This document shows positions 1-12,748 of a stretch of DNA of 64,000 nt, one piece after another. This stretch comes from Baekduia alba. GTDB taxonomy: Bacteria > Actinomycetota > Thermoleophilia > Solirubrobacterales > Solirubrobacteraceae. Positions within the stretch are counted from its first letter, which is position 1. Each line of letters begins with the position of its first letter. The DNA is taken from positions 1,488,001-1,552,000 of the forward strand of contig NZ_CP114013.1 of the NCBI RefSeq assembly GCF_028416635.1, read 5' to 3'. The position numbers were made by a program, and so were the translations under genes. The notes beneath the pieces were generated by a model that saw nothing but the letters and a program-made list of their open reading frames with translations, searched no databases and was not told the origin of the DNA.

Positions 1-183
1 CGCAGCCGCCGCCTACGCGCGGACGTCGGCGTGCGGACCAGGGCCGGCCCGGTCCCCGACATCGCGATCCTCGTCGACGACGTCCACACCACCGGCGCGA
101 CGCTGCACGCCTGTGCCGCGGCCCTGCGGGAGGCTGGGGCGGAGCACGTCGCGGCCGTCACCTATGCCCGCACGCTGACCTGA
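1..183 (+). CDS. ComF-family phosphoribosyltransferase, C-terminal part
   Basis: The reading frame is open from the window edge and ends at TGA 181-183, so only the last 60 residues are present. They contain the type I phosphoribosyltransferase PRPP-binding loop ILVDDVHTTGATL, followed by an alanine-rich helix and the strand HVAAVTYARTL. In ComF/GntX-like proteins this segment binds the pyrophosphate and ribose of PRPP. Lying just before hpf and secA fits the comF-hpf-secA order known from many Gram-positive bacteria. The substrate cannot be told from this fragment; other PRTases carry the same loop, so ComF rests mainly on neighbourhood. Confidence 0.75.
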   Translation, partial: RSRRLRADVGVRTRAGPVPDIAILVDDVHTTGATLHACAAALREAGAEHVAAVTYARTLT

Positions 184-229
184 AGACCGCCGAGAAGTTG
201 TGCAATGCCCCAAAGTTCGTCGACAGGCG

Positions 230-258
230 TTGCCGGCGTCCCATCCCCGGGGTACCGT
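230..258 (+). promoter_or_regulatory. Putative hpf promoter
   Basis: A TTGCCG hexamer (230-235), a 17-base spacer and TACCGT (253-258) form a good primary-sigma-type promoter. It ends 37 bases before the hpf start codon, which has an AGGAGG Shine-Dalgarno at 285-290. hpf may thus be transcribed separately from the upstream PRTase gene. Confidence 0.45.
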
Positions 259-295
259 TGCGAAGACCTAGTGATCCCAGCCCCAGGAGGGCCGC

Positions 296-679
296 ATGCA
301 GATCGAGGTCAAGGGCCGCCACATGACCGTCTCGGACGAGATCCGGGAGCACGTGGAGAAGCGCTTCGCCAAGGTGGGCAAGCAGGTTTCCGAGCTCGCC
401 ACCCTGGAGGTGGAGCTGAGCCAGGAGCAGAACCCGTCCAACCCGGACGCGTTCGTCGCGGAGGTCACGCTCCGCGTCAAGGGGACCACGCTCCGCGCCT
501 GCGACTCCTCGCGCGACATCGCCCACTCGATCAACCTCTGCGCCGACGAGCTGGCCATCCAGGTCAAGCGCCACCGGGACAAGCGGCGCAAGCGCAGGGA
601 GTCGCGAGCCGCCGCCATGCAGCAGCCCGGCATGACGCCGGACGGCGCGGGCGCCGGAGGCATCTCCGCGGCGATCTAG
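296..679 (+). CDS. hpf: Ribosome hibernation promoting factor, short form
   Basis: This 127-residue protein starts with MQIEVKGRHMTVSDEIREHVEKR, the beta-alpha fold of the HPF/RaiA/YfiA family, and has a basic segment KRHRDKRRKRRESR near residues 92-107. Family members bind the decoding region of the 30S subunit and silence ribosomes in stationary phase. Long actinobacterial HPFs carry a second C-terminal dimerisation domain that makes 100S dimers. Here only a short Gly/Ala-rich tail of about 20 residues follows, so this is a short form and by family logic would not dimerise ribosomes alone. The ATG at 296 has a strong AGGAGG six bases upstream. secA follows 79 bases downstream. Confidence 0.9.
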   Translation: MQIEVKGRHMTVSDEIREHVEKRFAKVGKQVSELATLEVELSQEQNPSNPDAFVAEVTLRVKGTTLRACDSSRDIAHSINLCADELAIQVKRHRDKRRKRRESRAAAMQQPGMTPDGAGAGGISAAI

Positions 680-758
680 CGTCGGCGAGCGCGCGGGGCG
701 GACCGTTTCGGCACGGGTTCGCCCCGACTGCGCAGCCCTCGCCGACTACACTGAGCGC

Positions 759-3629
<2,871 letters not shown>

Positions 3630-3662
3630 CGGCACCTTTGACACGGTGATGGTTACGTCAAT

Positions 3663-4784
3663 GTGTCACGGGGCGTAGTGGCCACGTCGACCTCAGACAC
3701 GCCGATCCCGCAGCGCATCGCGGCCATCCGGGCCAGCTACGACCGCCTGCGCGACTCCACCGACCCGGACGCGCTGGGCGCGAGCGTCGAGCAGCTCGAG
3801 GCCCAGATGCAGGCGCCCGGGTTCTGGGACGACAGCGGCGCGGCCGCGAAGGTGTCGGCCGAGCACGCGCGCACGACGCGCAAGCTGAAGACGTTCACCG
3901 AGCTGTCCTCCGACATCGAGGACCTCGACGGGCTGCTGGAGCTCTCCGCCGAGGACGACGAGCTCGCGGACGAGCTGACCGAGCAGCTCGCGTCGGTCGA
4001 GTCCCGGTTATCCGAGCTCGAGGAGGAGCGGCTCTTCTCGGGTCCGTACGACTCCGGCGACGCGCTGGTCACCGTGAACGCGGGGGCCGGCGGCACCGAC
4101 GCCCAGGACTGGGCCGAGATGGTGCTGCGCATGATGATGCGCTGGGCCGAGTCGCGGAAGTTCAAGGTCGAGCTGCTGGAGGCCAGCGCGGGGGAGGAGG
4201 CCGGCATCAAGTCGGCGACGTTCCGCGCGGAGGGCGAGAACGCCTACGGGCTCTTCAACGCCGAGCAGGGCGTGCACCGGCTGGTCCGGATCTCGCCGTT
4301 CGACGCGCAGTCGCGGCGCCAGACGGCGTTCGCGGGCGTCGAGGTCGCGCCGGTCATCGAGGACACCGGCGACGTCGAGATCGACACCGACGACCTGCAG
4401 GTCGACACGTACCGGGCCTCCGGCGCCGGCGGCCAGCACGTCAACAAGACCGACTCCGCCGTCCGCATCACCCACCGTCCCACGGGCATCGTCGTGCAGT
4501 GCCAGAACGAGCGCTCGCAGTCGGCCAACAAGGAGACGGCGATGAAGATGCTCCGGGCCAAGATCCTGGAGCGCCAGGAGCGCGAGCGCCAGGAGGAGAT
4601 CGCCAAGGAGAAGGGGGAGACGCTCGACGTCAACTTCGGCTCCCAGATCCGCTCCTACGTGCTCCACCCGTACACGATGGTCAAGGACCACCGCACCGAC
4701 CGCGAGATGGGCGACGCCCAACGCGTCCTCGACGGCGACCTCGACGGGTTCGTGCGCGAGTACCTCCTGAAGGCGGCGGGCTAA
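3663..4784 (+). CDS. prfB: Peptide chain release factor 2
   Basis: RF2 recognises UGA and UAA stop codons and triggers peptide release. The frame (373 residues) holds the stop-codon-reading tripeptide SPF (residues 211-213, in RISPFDAQSRRQTAF) and the catalytic GGQ loop SGAGGQHVNKT (GGQ at 256-258). An N-terminal coiled-coil domain precedes them. The gene is uninterrupted: the programmed +1 frameshift used by many bacterial prfB genes is absent, as expected for actinobacteria. The start is uncertain. GTG 3663 gives the longest frame; GTG 3678 is an alternative lying 35 bases after a perfect TTGACA at 3638-3643, which could be a -35 box for a separate promoter. Confidence 0.95.
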   Translation: MSRGVVATSTSDTPIPQRIAAIRASYDRLRDSTDPDALGASVEQLEAQMQAPGFWDDSGAAAKVSAEHARTTRKLKTFTELSSDIEDLDGLLELSAEDDELADELTEQLASVESRLSELEEERLFSGPYDSGDALVTVNAGAGGTDAQDWAEMVLRMMMRWAESRKFKVELLEASAGEEAGIKSATFRAEGENAYGLFNAEQGVHRLVRISPFDAQSRRQTAFAGVEVAPVIEDTGDVEIDTDDLQVDTYRASGAGGQHVNKTDSAVRITHRPTGIVVQCQNERSQSANKETAMKMLRAKILERQERERQEEIAKEKGETLDVNFGSQIRSYVLHPYTMVKDHRTDREMGDAQRVLDGDLDGFVREYLLKAAG

Positions 4785-4832
4785 GCCCGCCAGCGGTCCT
4801 CCGCCGGCCACCCCGCCGATAGCCTGGCGTCG

Positions 4833-6332
4833 ATGAGCGAGGCGAGCACTCCAAAGTCTGGGCCGTCGGAGCAGCCGACGGCGCCCTACCTCGATGCGGT
4901 CGTCGCCTATGGGTTCCGGGGGCCGGGGCGGTTCCATGTCCCCGGGCACAAGGGTGGGCCGGGGGCGGATCCCGGGCTGCGGTATGCGCTCGGCGACCGG
5001 GCGCTCGGGATCGACATCCCGCAGGACATCCACGGGGTCGACCTCGGGGTCAGGCCGACGCCGTACGAGCGCGCCGAAGCGCTGGCGGCCGAGGCCTATG
5101 GCGCGGCGCGGACGTGGTTCCTGACCAACGGCGCGACGCAGGGCAACCACGCGCTGTGCCTCGCGCTCGCGCCGCTGGGCACGCATGTTGTCGCACAACG
5201 CAACTCGCACGCGTCGATCGTCGACGGGCTCGTCCTCAGCGGCGGCCTGCCGTCGTTCGTCGCGCCGGCCTACGACGACGAGCTCGGCATGGCGCACGGC
5301 GTCACGCCCGACGCGCTCGACGAGGCGCTCGCCGACGACCCCGACGCACGCGTCGCGTTCGTGGTCTCTCCCACCTACTACGGCATGGCCGCGGACGTCG
5401 CCGCGCTGGCCGAGGTCGCCCATCGGCGCGACGTCGCGCTCGTCGTCGACCAGTCCTGGGGCCCGCACTTCGGGTTCCACCCCGACCTGCCCGAGTCGGC
5501 GCTGCGGCTCGGCGCCGACGCGGTCCTCACCTCGACGCACAAGATCGTCGGCTCGCTGACGCAGTCGGCGATGCTGCACGTGGCCGACACCCGCCGGATC
5601 GACCCGAGCGCCGTCGGCCGCGCGATCCGACTCGTCCGCTCGACGTCGCCCTCGTCGTTGTTGATGGCCTCGCTCGACGGCGCGCGCCGGCAGCTCGCCG
5701 TCCACGGCGAGGCGCTCCTGCACGAGACGATCGCCGCCGCGAAGGCCACGCGCGAGAAGCTCGCGACGACGCCCGGGATCAAGACCATCGACTACGACTT
5801 CGTCGGCCGCCCCGGCGTGGCCGCCTACGACCCGCTGCGCCTCGTCCTCGACACGCGCGAGACCGGCCGCACGGGCTACGAGGTCGCCGAGGCGCTGCGC
5901 AACGCCTACGACGTCCAGCCCGAGCTCGCGACCGTCGCGACGATCGTGTGCGTCCTCGGCGTCGGCCAGCCCGTCGAGGCCCTGGTGCGCTTCGCGGGCG
6001 ACGTCGACGAGACCGTCAAGCGCATCATCAAGCCCGGCGCGCCGGTCCAGGCGCTCGTCCGCGGCCCCGGTGCGCTCGGCAACACGATGGTCGTCGCGCC
6101 GCGCGACGCCTTCCTGGGCGAGTCCGAGGTGGTCGACCTCGACGCCGCGATCGGCCGGATCTCGTGCGAGTCGATCGCCGGCTACCCGCCAGGCATCCCG
6201 GCGCTGCTGCCCGGCGAGCGGATCACGGCCGAGGCGGCGTCCTACCTGCGCGAGCTCGTCGACTCCGGCGCCCGCCTGCACGGGGCGGCCGACCCGACGA
6301 TGCGGACGATCCACGCGCTGATCGAGCAGTAG
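4833..6332 (+). CDS. PLP-dependent Orn/Lys/Arg decarboxylase family protein
   Basis: The 499-residue protein has the aminotransferase-fold features of the Orn/Lys/Arg decarboxylase group. These are FHVPGHKGG near residue 34, TNGATQGNHAL around residue 94, a conserved VDQSWGPHFGFHP, and the PLP Schiff-base lysine K237 in TSTHKIVGSLTQSAMLH. A C-terminal domain with GYPPGIPALLPGE completes the family pattern. It probably decarboxylates a basic amino acid, giving a polyamine precursor; which one cannot be read from sequence. TAGCCT (4820-4825) sits seven bases before the ATG. The gene stands alone after prfB and is followed by a small stem-loop. Confidence 0.85.
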   Translation: MSEASTPKSGPSEQPTAPYLDAVVAYGFRGPGRFHVPGHKGGPGADPGLRYALGDRALGIDIPQDIHGVDLGVRPTPYERAEALAAEAYGAARTWFLTNGATQGNHALCLALAPLGTHVVAQRNSHASIVDGLVLSGGLPSFVAPAYDDELGMAHGVTPDALDEALADDPDARVAFVVSPTYYGMAADVAALAEVAHRRDVALVVDQSWGPHFGFHPDLPESALRLGADAVLTSTHKIVGSLTQSAMLHVADTRRIDPSAVGRAIRLVRSTSPSSLLMASLDGARRQLAVHGEALLHETIAAAKATREKLATTPGIKTIDYDFVGRPGVAAYDPLRLVLDTRETGRTGYEVAEALRNAYDVQPELATVATIVCVLGVGQPVEALVRFAGDVDETVKRIIKPGAPVQALVRGPGALGNTMVVAPRDAFLGESEVVDLDAAIGRISCESIAGYPPGIPALLPGERITAEAASYLRELVDSGARLHGAADPTMRTIHALIEQ

Positions 6333-6353
6333 CCGTCACAAAACCGCCCGTCG

Positions 6354-6374
6354 ATCACCACTCTGTCTGGTGAT
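6354..6374. terminator. Stem-loop after the decarboxylase gene
   Basis: ATCACCA (6354-6360) and TGGTGAT (6368-6374) form a perfect 7-bp stem with a 7-base loop, beginning 21 bases after the decarboxylase stop. There is no T tract, so termination is only a guess. Confidence 0.35.
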
Positions 6375-6383
6375 GGCGCCCCC

Positions 6384-6789
6384 GAGCCGAGCAACACGTC
6401 GATCACCAGGGTCACGTTCGCGGGCGGGCGCGTCTGCCCGGTGAGCGAGACCGGCTGGGTCGGCGGCCGCGACGCCTGCCCGCTGCCCGGCTTCCGCCCA
6501 CGCCCCGCGCCGAAGGTGACCGCCGCCGACGTCCGGACGCCGGTGCGCGCCCGCGTCGAGCGGCGTGCCGGCCAGCCCGTCGTCGTCGTCCGCTTTCGCG
6601 CACGCGTCGCGGTCACCGACGCGAGCAGCGCCTACAACATCACCCGGCGCCTGCGCGGCGCGCACTCGTGGGGCTCGGGCCCGACGCAGCGCAACATCCG
6701 GCTCGGCGAACCTGACGTGGGCGGCCGGCGGCACAGGCCGCCGGCCCCTCAGGCTGGTGGTCGGGACCTACGCGCTTCGCGTTCCTTGA
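6384..6789 (+). pseudogene. Decayed fragment of a secreted beta-sandwich protein
   Basis: The frame shared with the upstream decarboxylase is open after its stop and reads like real protein: ITRVTFAGGRVCPVSETG, then VVVVRFRARVAVTDASSAYN. Around 6710 the sensible sequence moves to the +1 frame and ends NLTWAAGG...LRLVVGTYALRVP before TGA 6787-6789. No start codon, signal peptide or ribosome site precedes it. The pattern of long beta-strands ending in a short C-terminus resembles the last domain of surface proteins. I interpret it as the 3' remnant of a lost gene carrying one frameshift. The family is not recognised. Confidence 0.45.
6723..6746 (-). terminator. GC-rich hairpin downstream of the baeRF-like gene
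   Basis: GGCCGGCGGC (6723-6732) and GCCGCCGGCC (6737-6746) make a perfect 10-bp stem with a 4-base loop. It lies 44 bases past the stop of the leftward gene ending at 6790 and could end its transcript. It also lies inside the decayed fragment. Confidence 0.4.
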
Positions 6790-7947
6790 CTAGAACCGCA
6801 GGACCGCGGCGATGGAGCCCTTCTGCTCCAGCGCCGACTCCGCGGGCGGGAAGTACCTGACCTGCGCGTCCTGGCCGAGCGCGCGGCCCACCGCCAGCTC
6901 GACGATGTTGTCGACGACCTCGGTCATCGTCCCGTCGGCCGGGCACGGACCGCCGGCGCTCACGCCCATCCAGCCGCACTGCGGGCAGCGCGTGCCCTTG
7001 GCGGTGAAGCCCTCCTCGACCGCCAGCGTGTCGACGCGCCGCTCGTGGACGGTGGGCAGGACGTCCTTCAGCCCCGCGACGGCGCGACCGGTCGCCAGCC
7101 CGCCTTCGAGCTTGGCCAGCAGCTCCTCGTCGCGCTGGGCGCCGAGCTGGTCGAGCACCGGCCTGGCGGCCTTGAGCACGTCGTCGGCGCCGGTGTTCCA
7201 GACATCGGCGTCGAAGCGGCCCTTCAGGCAGCGGCGGACCTCGGAGCCGACAAGCGTCTCGAAGTGGGAGACGACGTCCTTGCGGCCGCCGACCAGGATG
7301 CCGGCGAGATGCACGTCGCGCAGCCGCGTCTGCAGCTCCTTCGCGACGCCGCGCAGGTGGCCGTCGATCTCCTTCTCGACGCTGCGCTCGTAGCGGCGCT
7401 CGGAGCGGCCGTCCTGGTCCTGCTTGTCGGAGTCGATCCGGGCCAGGACGTCGTCCTCGCGGCGCCAGACCTCGACGAGCCCGTCGACGGTGCCGGTCAG
7501 CAGCCGGGCGTGCTTGCGGTCGACGAGCACGAACCACCACAACTCGCCCGTCCCGATCCGCGCCAGCGGCTCGACGCACGGGTGGTCGGCGATCGCGACC
7601 TTGTGGTCGACGGGCCGCGGAAGCTTGAGGACCTCGAAGAGCCCGGCGGGTTGGGACGCGAACACCGCGAGCGCACGGGCGCCTTCGGTGTCGACGCCGT
7701 TGCCCAGGCCGGAGCGCACGCGCTCGAGGTCGGATTGGAGCGCCGTGCGCTCGTCGTGGGTCAGGCCGTCGAGCTCGCGGATCGTCCGCGACGCCTCGTC
7801 GAGGACCGAGCTGATCTCGGTCGCGCGCGCCCGTGGCGTGGCGAACTCGCGCGGGTCCAGGTTGATGAAGACGCTGAGGACCTTGCCCTGCGCGCTGCGT
7901 GTCTCGGCCAGCTCGCGCAGGTGGTCGGTCGTGATGTCGGTCGCCAT
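6790..7947 (-). CDS. baeRF/Vms1-like (eRF1-fold) protein with C-terminal zinc motif
   Basis: The 385-residue protein begins with LSVFINLDPREFATPRARATEI, typical of the bacterial archaeo-eukaryotic release factor (baeRF) superfamily related to eRF1 and Vms1/ANKZF1. A middle domain, WWFVLVDRKHARLLTGT...VEVWRR, follows, then an LVGGRKDVVSHFETLV segment like the eRF1 C-terminal domain. Near the end CPQCGW...GGPCP (about residues 328-343) looks like a small zinc knuckle. Relatives are proposed to act on stalled ribosomes or peptidyl-tRNA; the activity of this subgroup is not known to me. It is monocistronic, downstream of clpE, with a hairpin on each side. Confidence 0.75.
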   Translation of the reverse strand: MATDITTDHLRELAETRSAQGKVLSVFINLDPREFATPRARATEISSVLDEASRTIRELDGLTHDERTALQSDLERVRSGLGNGVDTEGARALAVFASQPAGLFEVLKLPRPVDHKVAIADHPCVEPLARIGTGELWWFVLVDRKHARLLTGTVDGLVEVWRREDDVLARIDSDKQDQDGRSERRYERSVEKEIDGHLRGVAKELQTRLRDVHLAGILVGGRKDVVSHFETLVGSEVRRCLKGRFDADVWNTGADDVLKAARPVLDQLGAQRDEELLAKLEGGLATGRAVAGLKDVLPTVHERRVDTLAVEEGFTAKGTRCPQCGWMGVSAGGPCPADGTMTEVVDNIVELAVGRALGQDAQVRYFPPAESALEQKGSIAAVLRF

Positions 7948-7994
7948 GCTGACCGCCTACCCTCTCACGCGCACAGGGAACCCGCCACGGCAGA

Positions 7995-8025
7995 AGGGCC
8001 GACGTCTGCGGAAAACGCCGGCCCT
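7995..8025 (-). terminator. Terminator-like hairpin after clpE
   Basis: AGGGCCG (7995-8001) pairs with CGGCCCT (8019-8025) around an inner GCG/CGC pair and an A-rich loop. It lies 31 bases downstream of the clpE stop, so it probably separates clpE from the baeRF-like gene. Confidence 0.5.
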
Positions 8026-8055
8026 CCGGTCCTTCCTCTCCTTCAGCTGCGGCGC

Positions 8056-10236
<2,181 letters not shown>

Positions 10237-10263
10237 GTTTCCTGTGATATGGAGTTGTGGAAA

Positions 10264-10284
10264 CTTGAGTGCTTCGGACTGAGA
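10264..10284 (-). promoter_or_regulatory. HAIR-like operator (HspR site) upstream of clpE
   Basis: CTTGAGT (10264-10270), seven bases, then ACTGAGA (10278-10284) matches the HspR-associated inverted repeat CTTGAGT-N7-ACTCAAG: one half is perfect and the other keeps four of seven bases. It begins 28 bases upstream of the clpE ATG, just downstream of a possible -10 TACTAT on the same strand, a position suited to repression. Confidence 0.55.
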
Positions 10285-10311
10285 TAGTAGCGGGCCTGCG
10301 ATGATGCTTCC

Positions 10312-11268
10312 GTGCTGCTCGACACATACCGGCGGACGGGCGCGGATCTGCCTTTCGGCGATCCGCGACGGCCCCACGGGGTGGCGATGGAGGGTTGGTT
10401 CTGGCGGCTGACGTCGGTGGTGACGGGCGACGTCGTCGTGGTGCTGGCGGCGGTCAACCGGGATGCGTCGGGCGCCGCCTGGGGCACCGCCGGCGTGGCC
10501 GCCCATCCCGGCGGGTTCTCGACCGCCGTGGCCCTGCCGCGCGCCGTCGCGGATGCGTCCGGCCGGATCGCGGTCGGCGAGGCGCTGGTCGCCACGCCGA
10601 CCTCGGTCTCCGTCCGGTTGCCGGACGTCGCGCTCGACGTCGCGCTCGACCGGCCGGGGCGCTGGCCGCGCCGGGCGTTCGGCGCCCTGGGCGCGGCGCA
10701 GGCGATCCCGGGGCTGTCGCAGTACTGGCACCCGTGGCTGCTGCGCGCGCGGGTGCGCGGCCACGCGGTGGTCGCGGGCCGCGAGATCGACCTCGACGGC
10801 GCGGTGGCCTACGCCGAGAAGAACTGGTCCAACGGCGGCTTCCCGGAGCGCTGGTGGTGGGGCCAGGCACACGGCTTCGGCGATGACGACGACGCCTGCG
10901 TGGCGTTCGCCGGCGGCCGGGCGGGCGTGGGCGCGCTGCGCGTGACGGCGACGTCGCTGGTGGTCAGCGCGGGCGGCGAGATGGTGCGGCTGGTCCGGCC
11001 GCTGCAACCGCTGCGCGTCGCGGTGGGCGAGGCGGGCTGGCGCCTGTCGGGCCGCACCCCGGGCGGGGTGTCGGTCGAGGTCGAGGGCCACGCCAACGGC
11101 ACGCCGCCGCACCTGCTGCCGGTGCCCGTGCCCGCGGAGCGCCGTCACCGCGAGCAGGCGGCATCCCAGCACTTGGCCGGCGAGCTCCATCTCCGTCTGC
11201 GCCGCCGCGGCCGCACGGTCTTCTCCGGGACGTCGACGCTGGCGGGCCTGGAGCAGGGGCGGACCTGA
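10312..11268 (+). CDS. Tocopherol-cyclase-like protein
   Basis: The 318-residue protein contains YAEKNWSNGGFPERWWW (about residues 164-180), the signature of the tocopherol cyclase family, after an N-terminal MEGWFWRLT segment also typical of it. Plant members close the chromanol ring of vitamin E in plastids. Bacterial homologues outside cyanobacteria mostly have unknown substrates and may act on other lipids or quinones. No signal peptide or membrane helix is obvious. The start is GTG 10312. It diverges from clpE across 75 bases, so the HspR-like site might also touch its promoter. Confidence 0.65.
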   Translation: MLLDTYRRTGADLPFGDPRRPHGVAMEGWFWRLTSVVTGDVVVVLAAVNRDASGAAWGTAGVAAHPGGFSTAVALPRAVADASGRIAVGEALVATPTSVSVRLPDVALDVALDRPGRWPRRAFGALGAAQAIPGLSQYWHPWLLRARVRGHAVVAGREIDLDGAVAYAEKNWSNGGFPERWWWGQAHGFGDDDDACVAFAGGRAGVGALRVTATSLVVSAGGEMVRLVRPLQPLRVAVGEAGWRLSGRTPGGVSVEVEGHANGTPPHLLPVPVPAERRHREQAASQHLAGELHLRLRRRGRTVFSGTSTLAGLEQGRT

Positions 11269-11367
11269 GCGCCGCGCCGCGGTTGACGCGCCTCCACGGT
11301 GGCCGCGGCGCCACCGTCGCTGGCCGCGGCGGCCACGTCGCCGGCGCGATCGCCGCCGTACCAGTCG

Positions 11368-12180
11368 CTACGCCGCGCGCAGGCGCTCGCGCAGCGCGGT
11401 GAGCGCGTCGTCTTCCAGGCCGTGCTCGCGCAGCCAGGCTTCCGGTGAGCCGTGGCGGTCGTCGAGGAGCTCGAGGATCCGGGCCATGGACTCCGGGCGC
11501 GCCGAGTGGTGGTGCGGGTCGTTGGTCTGCATGTCCTGCGCGTAGGTCGGTGAGGCCGCCAGCCGCGCCACGATCGCCTCGATGCGCTCGGAGGTCACCG
11601 CGTAATCGGCCACGATCGCCGCGCGGGACGCGCCGGCGATCTCCAGGGCCAGGGCCACGACCAGCCCTGTCCGGTCCTTGCCCGCCGCGCAGTGCACCAG
11701 CGTCGCCCCGCCGTCGGGCGGCGCGGCGATCGTGCGCAGCGTGGCGACGATCGAGTCCGGGCGACGCGCCATGTAGCCCATGTAGGTCCGCACGGTCGGG
11801 GTCTCGCCGGGCATGTCCACGCCGTGGACGCCGTTCTGCCACGGCACGATCGTCTCGGCCTCGAGGACGTCGGTGCGCTCGCCGGCCTCGGGATACAGCG
11901 ACCGGTGCTCGATCACGATGCCGTCGACCGCGTGCAGCGGACCCGGTCCTTCCAGGCGCACCTCGACGCCGGTGCGCAGGTCGACGACCGCGCGCAGACC
12001 ATGATCATCAACGAGGTGCGCGACGTCGTACGCCGTCAGGTCCTGGAGGTTGTCGGACCGCAGCAGCCGCCCGCCGGCCACGACGCCGTCGCCGTCCCGC
12101 AACGGGATCCCGCCGACGTCGCGGGCGTTGACCGCGCCTTCCAGGTCGATCCAGCGAGGATGGGCGTCGGCGACCGTCAT
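11368..12180 (-). CDS. Tyrosine/dual-specificity protein phosphatase family protein
   Basis: This 270-residue protein has the cysteine phosphatase signature HCAAGKDRTG (CX5R). It also has the N-terminal NARDVGGIPLRDG and LLRSDNLQDLTAYD motifs of the bacterial tyrosine phosphatase/LipA group (Y_phosphatase3). These enzymes use the cysteine to form a phosphocysteine intermediate and act on phosphotyrosine or phosphoinositides. No signal peptide is visible. The ATG at 12180 overlaps the stop of the upstream SRPBCC gene (ATGA), so the two are translationally coupled. About 100 bases between its stop and the preceding gene hold nothing recognisable. Confidence 0.85.
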   Translation of the reverse strand: MTVADAHPRWIDLEGAVNARDVGGIPLRDGDGVVAGGRLLRSDNLQDLTAYDVAHLVDDHGLRAVVDLRTGVEVRLEGPGPLHAVDGIVIEHRSLYPEAGERTDVLEAETIVPWQNGVHGVDMPGETPTVRTYMGYMARRPDSIVATLRTIAAPPDGGATLVHCAAGKDRTGLVVALALEIAGASRAAIVADYAVTSERIEAIVARLAASPTYAQDMQTNDPHHHSARPESMARILELLDDRHGSPEAWLREHGLEDDALTALRERLRAA

Positions 12181-12725
12181 CTCCGTTCCAACGTAGCGGC
12201 CTCCGCGCTCTTGACCGCCCGGCCCAGCGCCTCTCCGCCGATCAGCCGCTCCCACGGCCCGACGACCGCCCAGAGCGCCCGCAGCCGCAGCGCGGCGCCC
12301 CGGTCGACCGGCGCCACGCGCGCCTCGGAGAACAACGTGGACCGTCCGTCCGGACCCGGGACCACCCAGTGCGCGAACACCACCCGCGCCGTTCCCGGCT
12401 GCGCCCACGCCGCGAAGGCGTCCGCGCCGTCGAGCGCCGGGTAGTCGCGCCGCAGCGTCCAGATCCGTCCGACCAGTCCGGACACCGACCAGCCGTCGCC
12501 CTCGTCGAGGACCGTGAACGGCGGCGCGCTGAACAGCTCCGCGAACGTCACGGCGGCCGGCAGGCCCGGGATCCGCCAGCGCACCAGCCGGCCGAGCGGA
12601 CCCGTCGCGTCGACGCGCAGCCCGCGCGCGGCCGCCCACAGCGCGTCCGGAGGCGCGGCGGCCTCGCGCCGATGCGTTGTCCGGATGGCTGGCGCCGGCA
12701 GCCACGTGTCGAGGTCGACCTCCAT
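12177..12725 (-). CDS. SRPBCC/DUF2867-like protein
   Basis: The 182-residue protein has the polyketide-cyclase/START-like pattern: an N-terminal helix PDALWAAARGLRVD, strands with FTVLDEGDGWSVSGLVGRIW, ARVVFAHWVVPG and STLFSEARV, and a long amphipathic C-terminal helix. Such folds bind hydrophobic ligands; the ligand is unknown. I chose ATG 12725 because CAGGAT lies about ten bases upstream; ATG 12734 and GTG 12746 are alternatives. Its start faces nadC across only 23 bases, and its stop overlaps the phosphatase ATG, so the two form an operon. Confidence 0.65.
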   Translation of the reverse strand: MEVDLDTWLPAPAIRTTHRREAAAPPDALWAAARGLRVDATGPLGRLVRWRIPGLPAAVTFAELFSAPPFTVLDEGDGWSVSGLVGRIWTLRRDYPALDGADAFAAWAQPGTARVVFAHWVVPGPDGRSTLFSEARVAPVDRGAALRLRALWAVVGPWERLIGGEALGRAVKSAEAATLERR

Positions 12726-12733
12726 TCGCCGCA

Positions 12734-12739
12734 TATCCT
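12734..12739 (+). promoter_or_regulatory. -10-like element of nadC
   Basis: TATCCT lies nine bases before the nadC ATG in a 23-base gap shared with the divergent gene. No Shine-Dalgarno is present, so a leaderless nadC mRNA is likely. Confidence 0.4.
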
Positions 12740-12748
12740 GGCCCACAG

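Noticed and set aside
3636-3642. CTTTGAC just before prfB, resembling the programmed +1 frameshift site of RF2 genes
   Set aside because: It lies before the start codon and the TGA is in the same frame as prfB, so a +1 shift there would leave the prfB frame. The prfB frame itself is complete and needs no shift.
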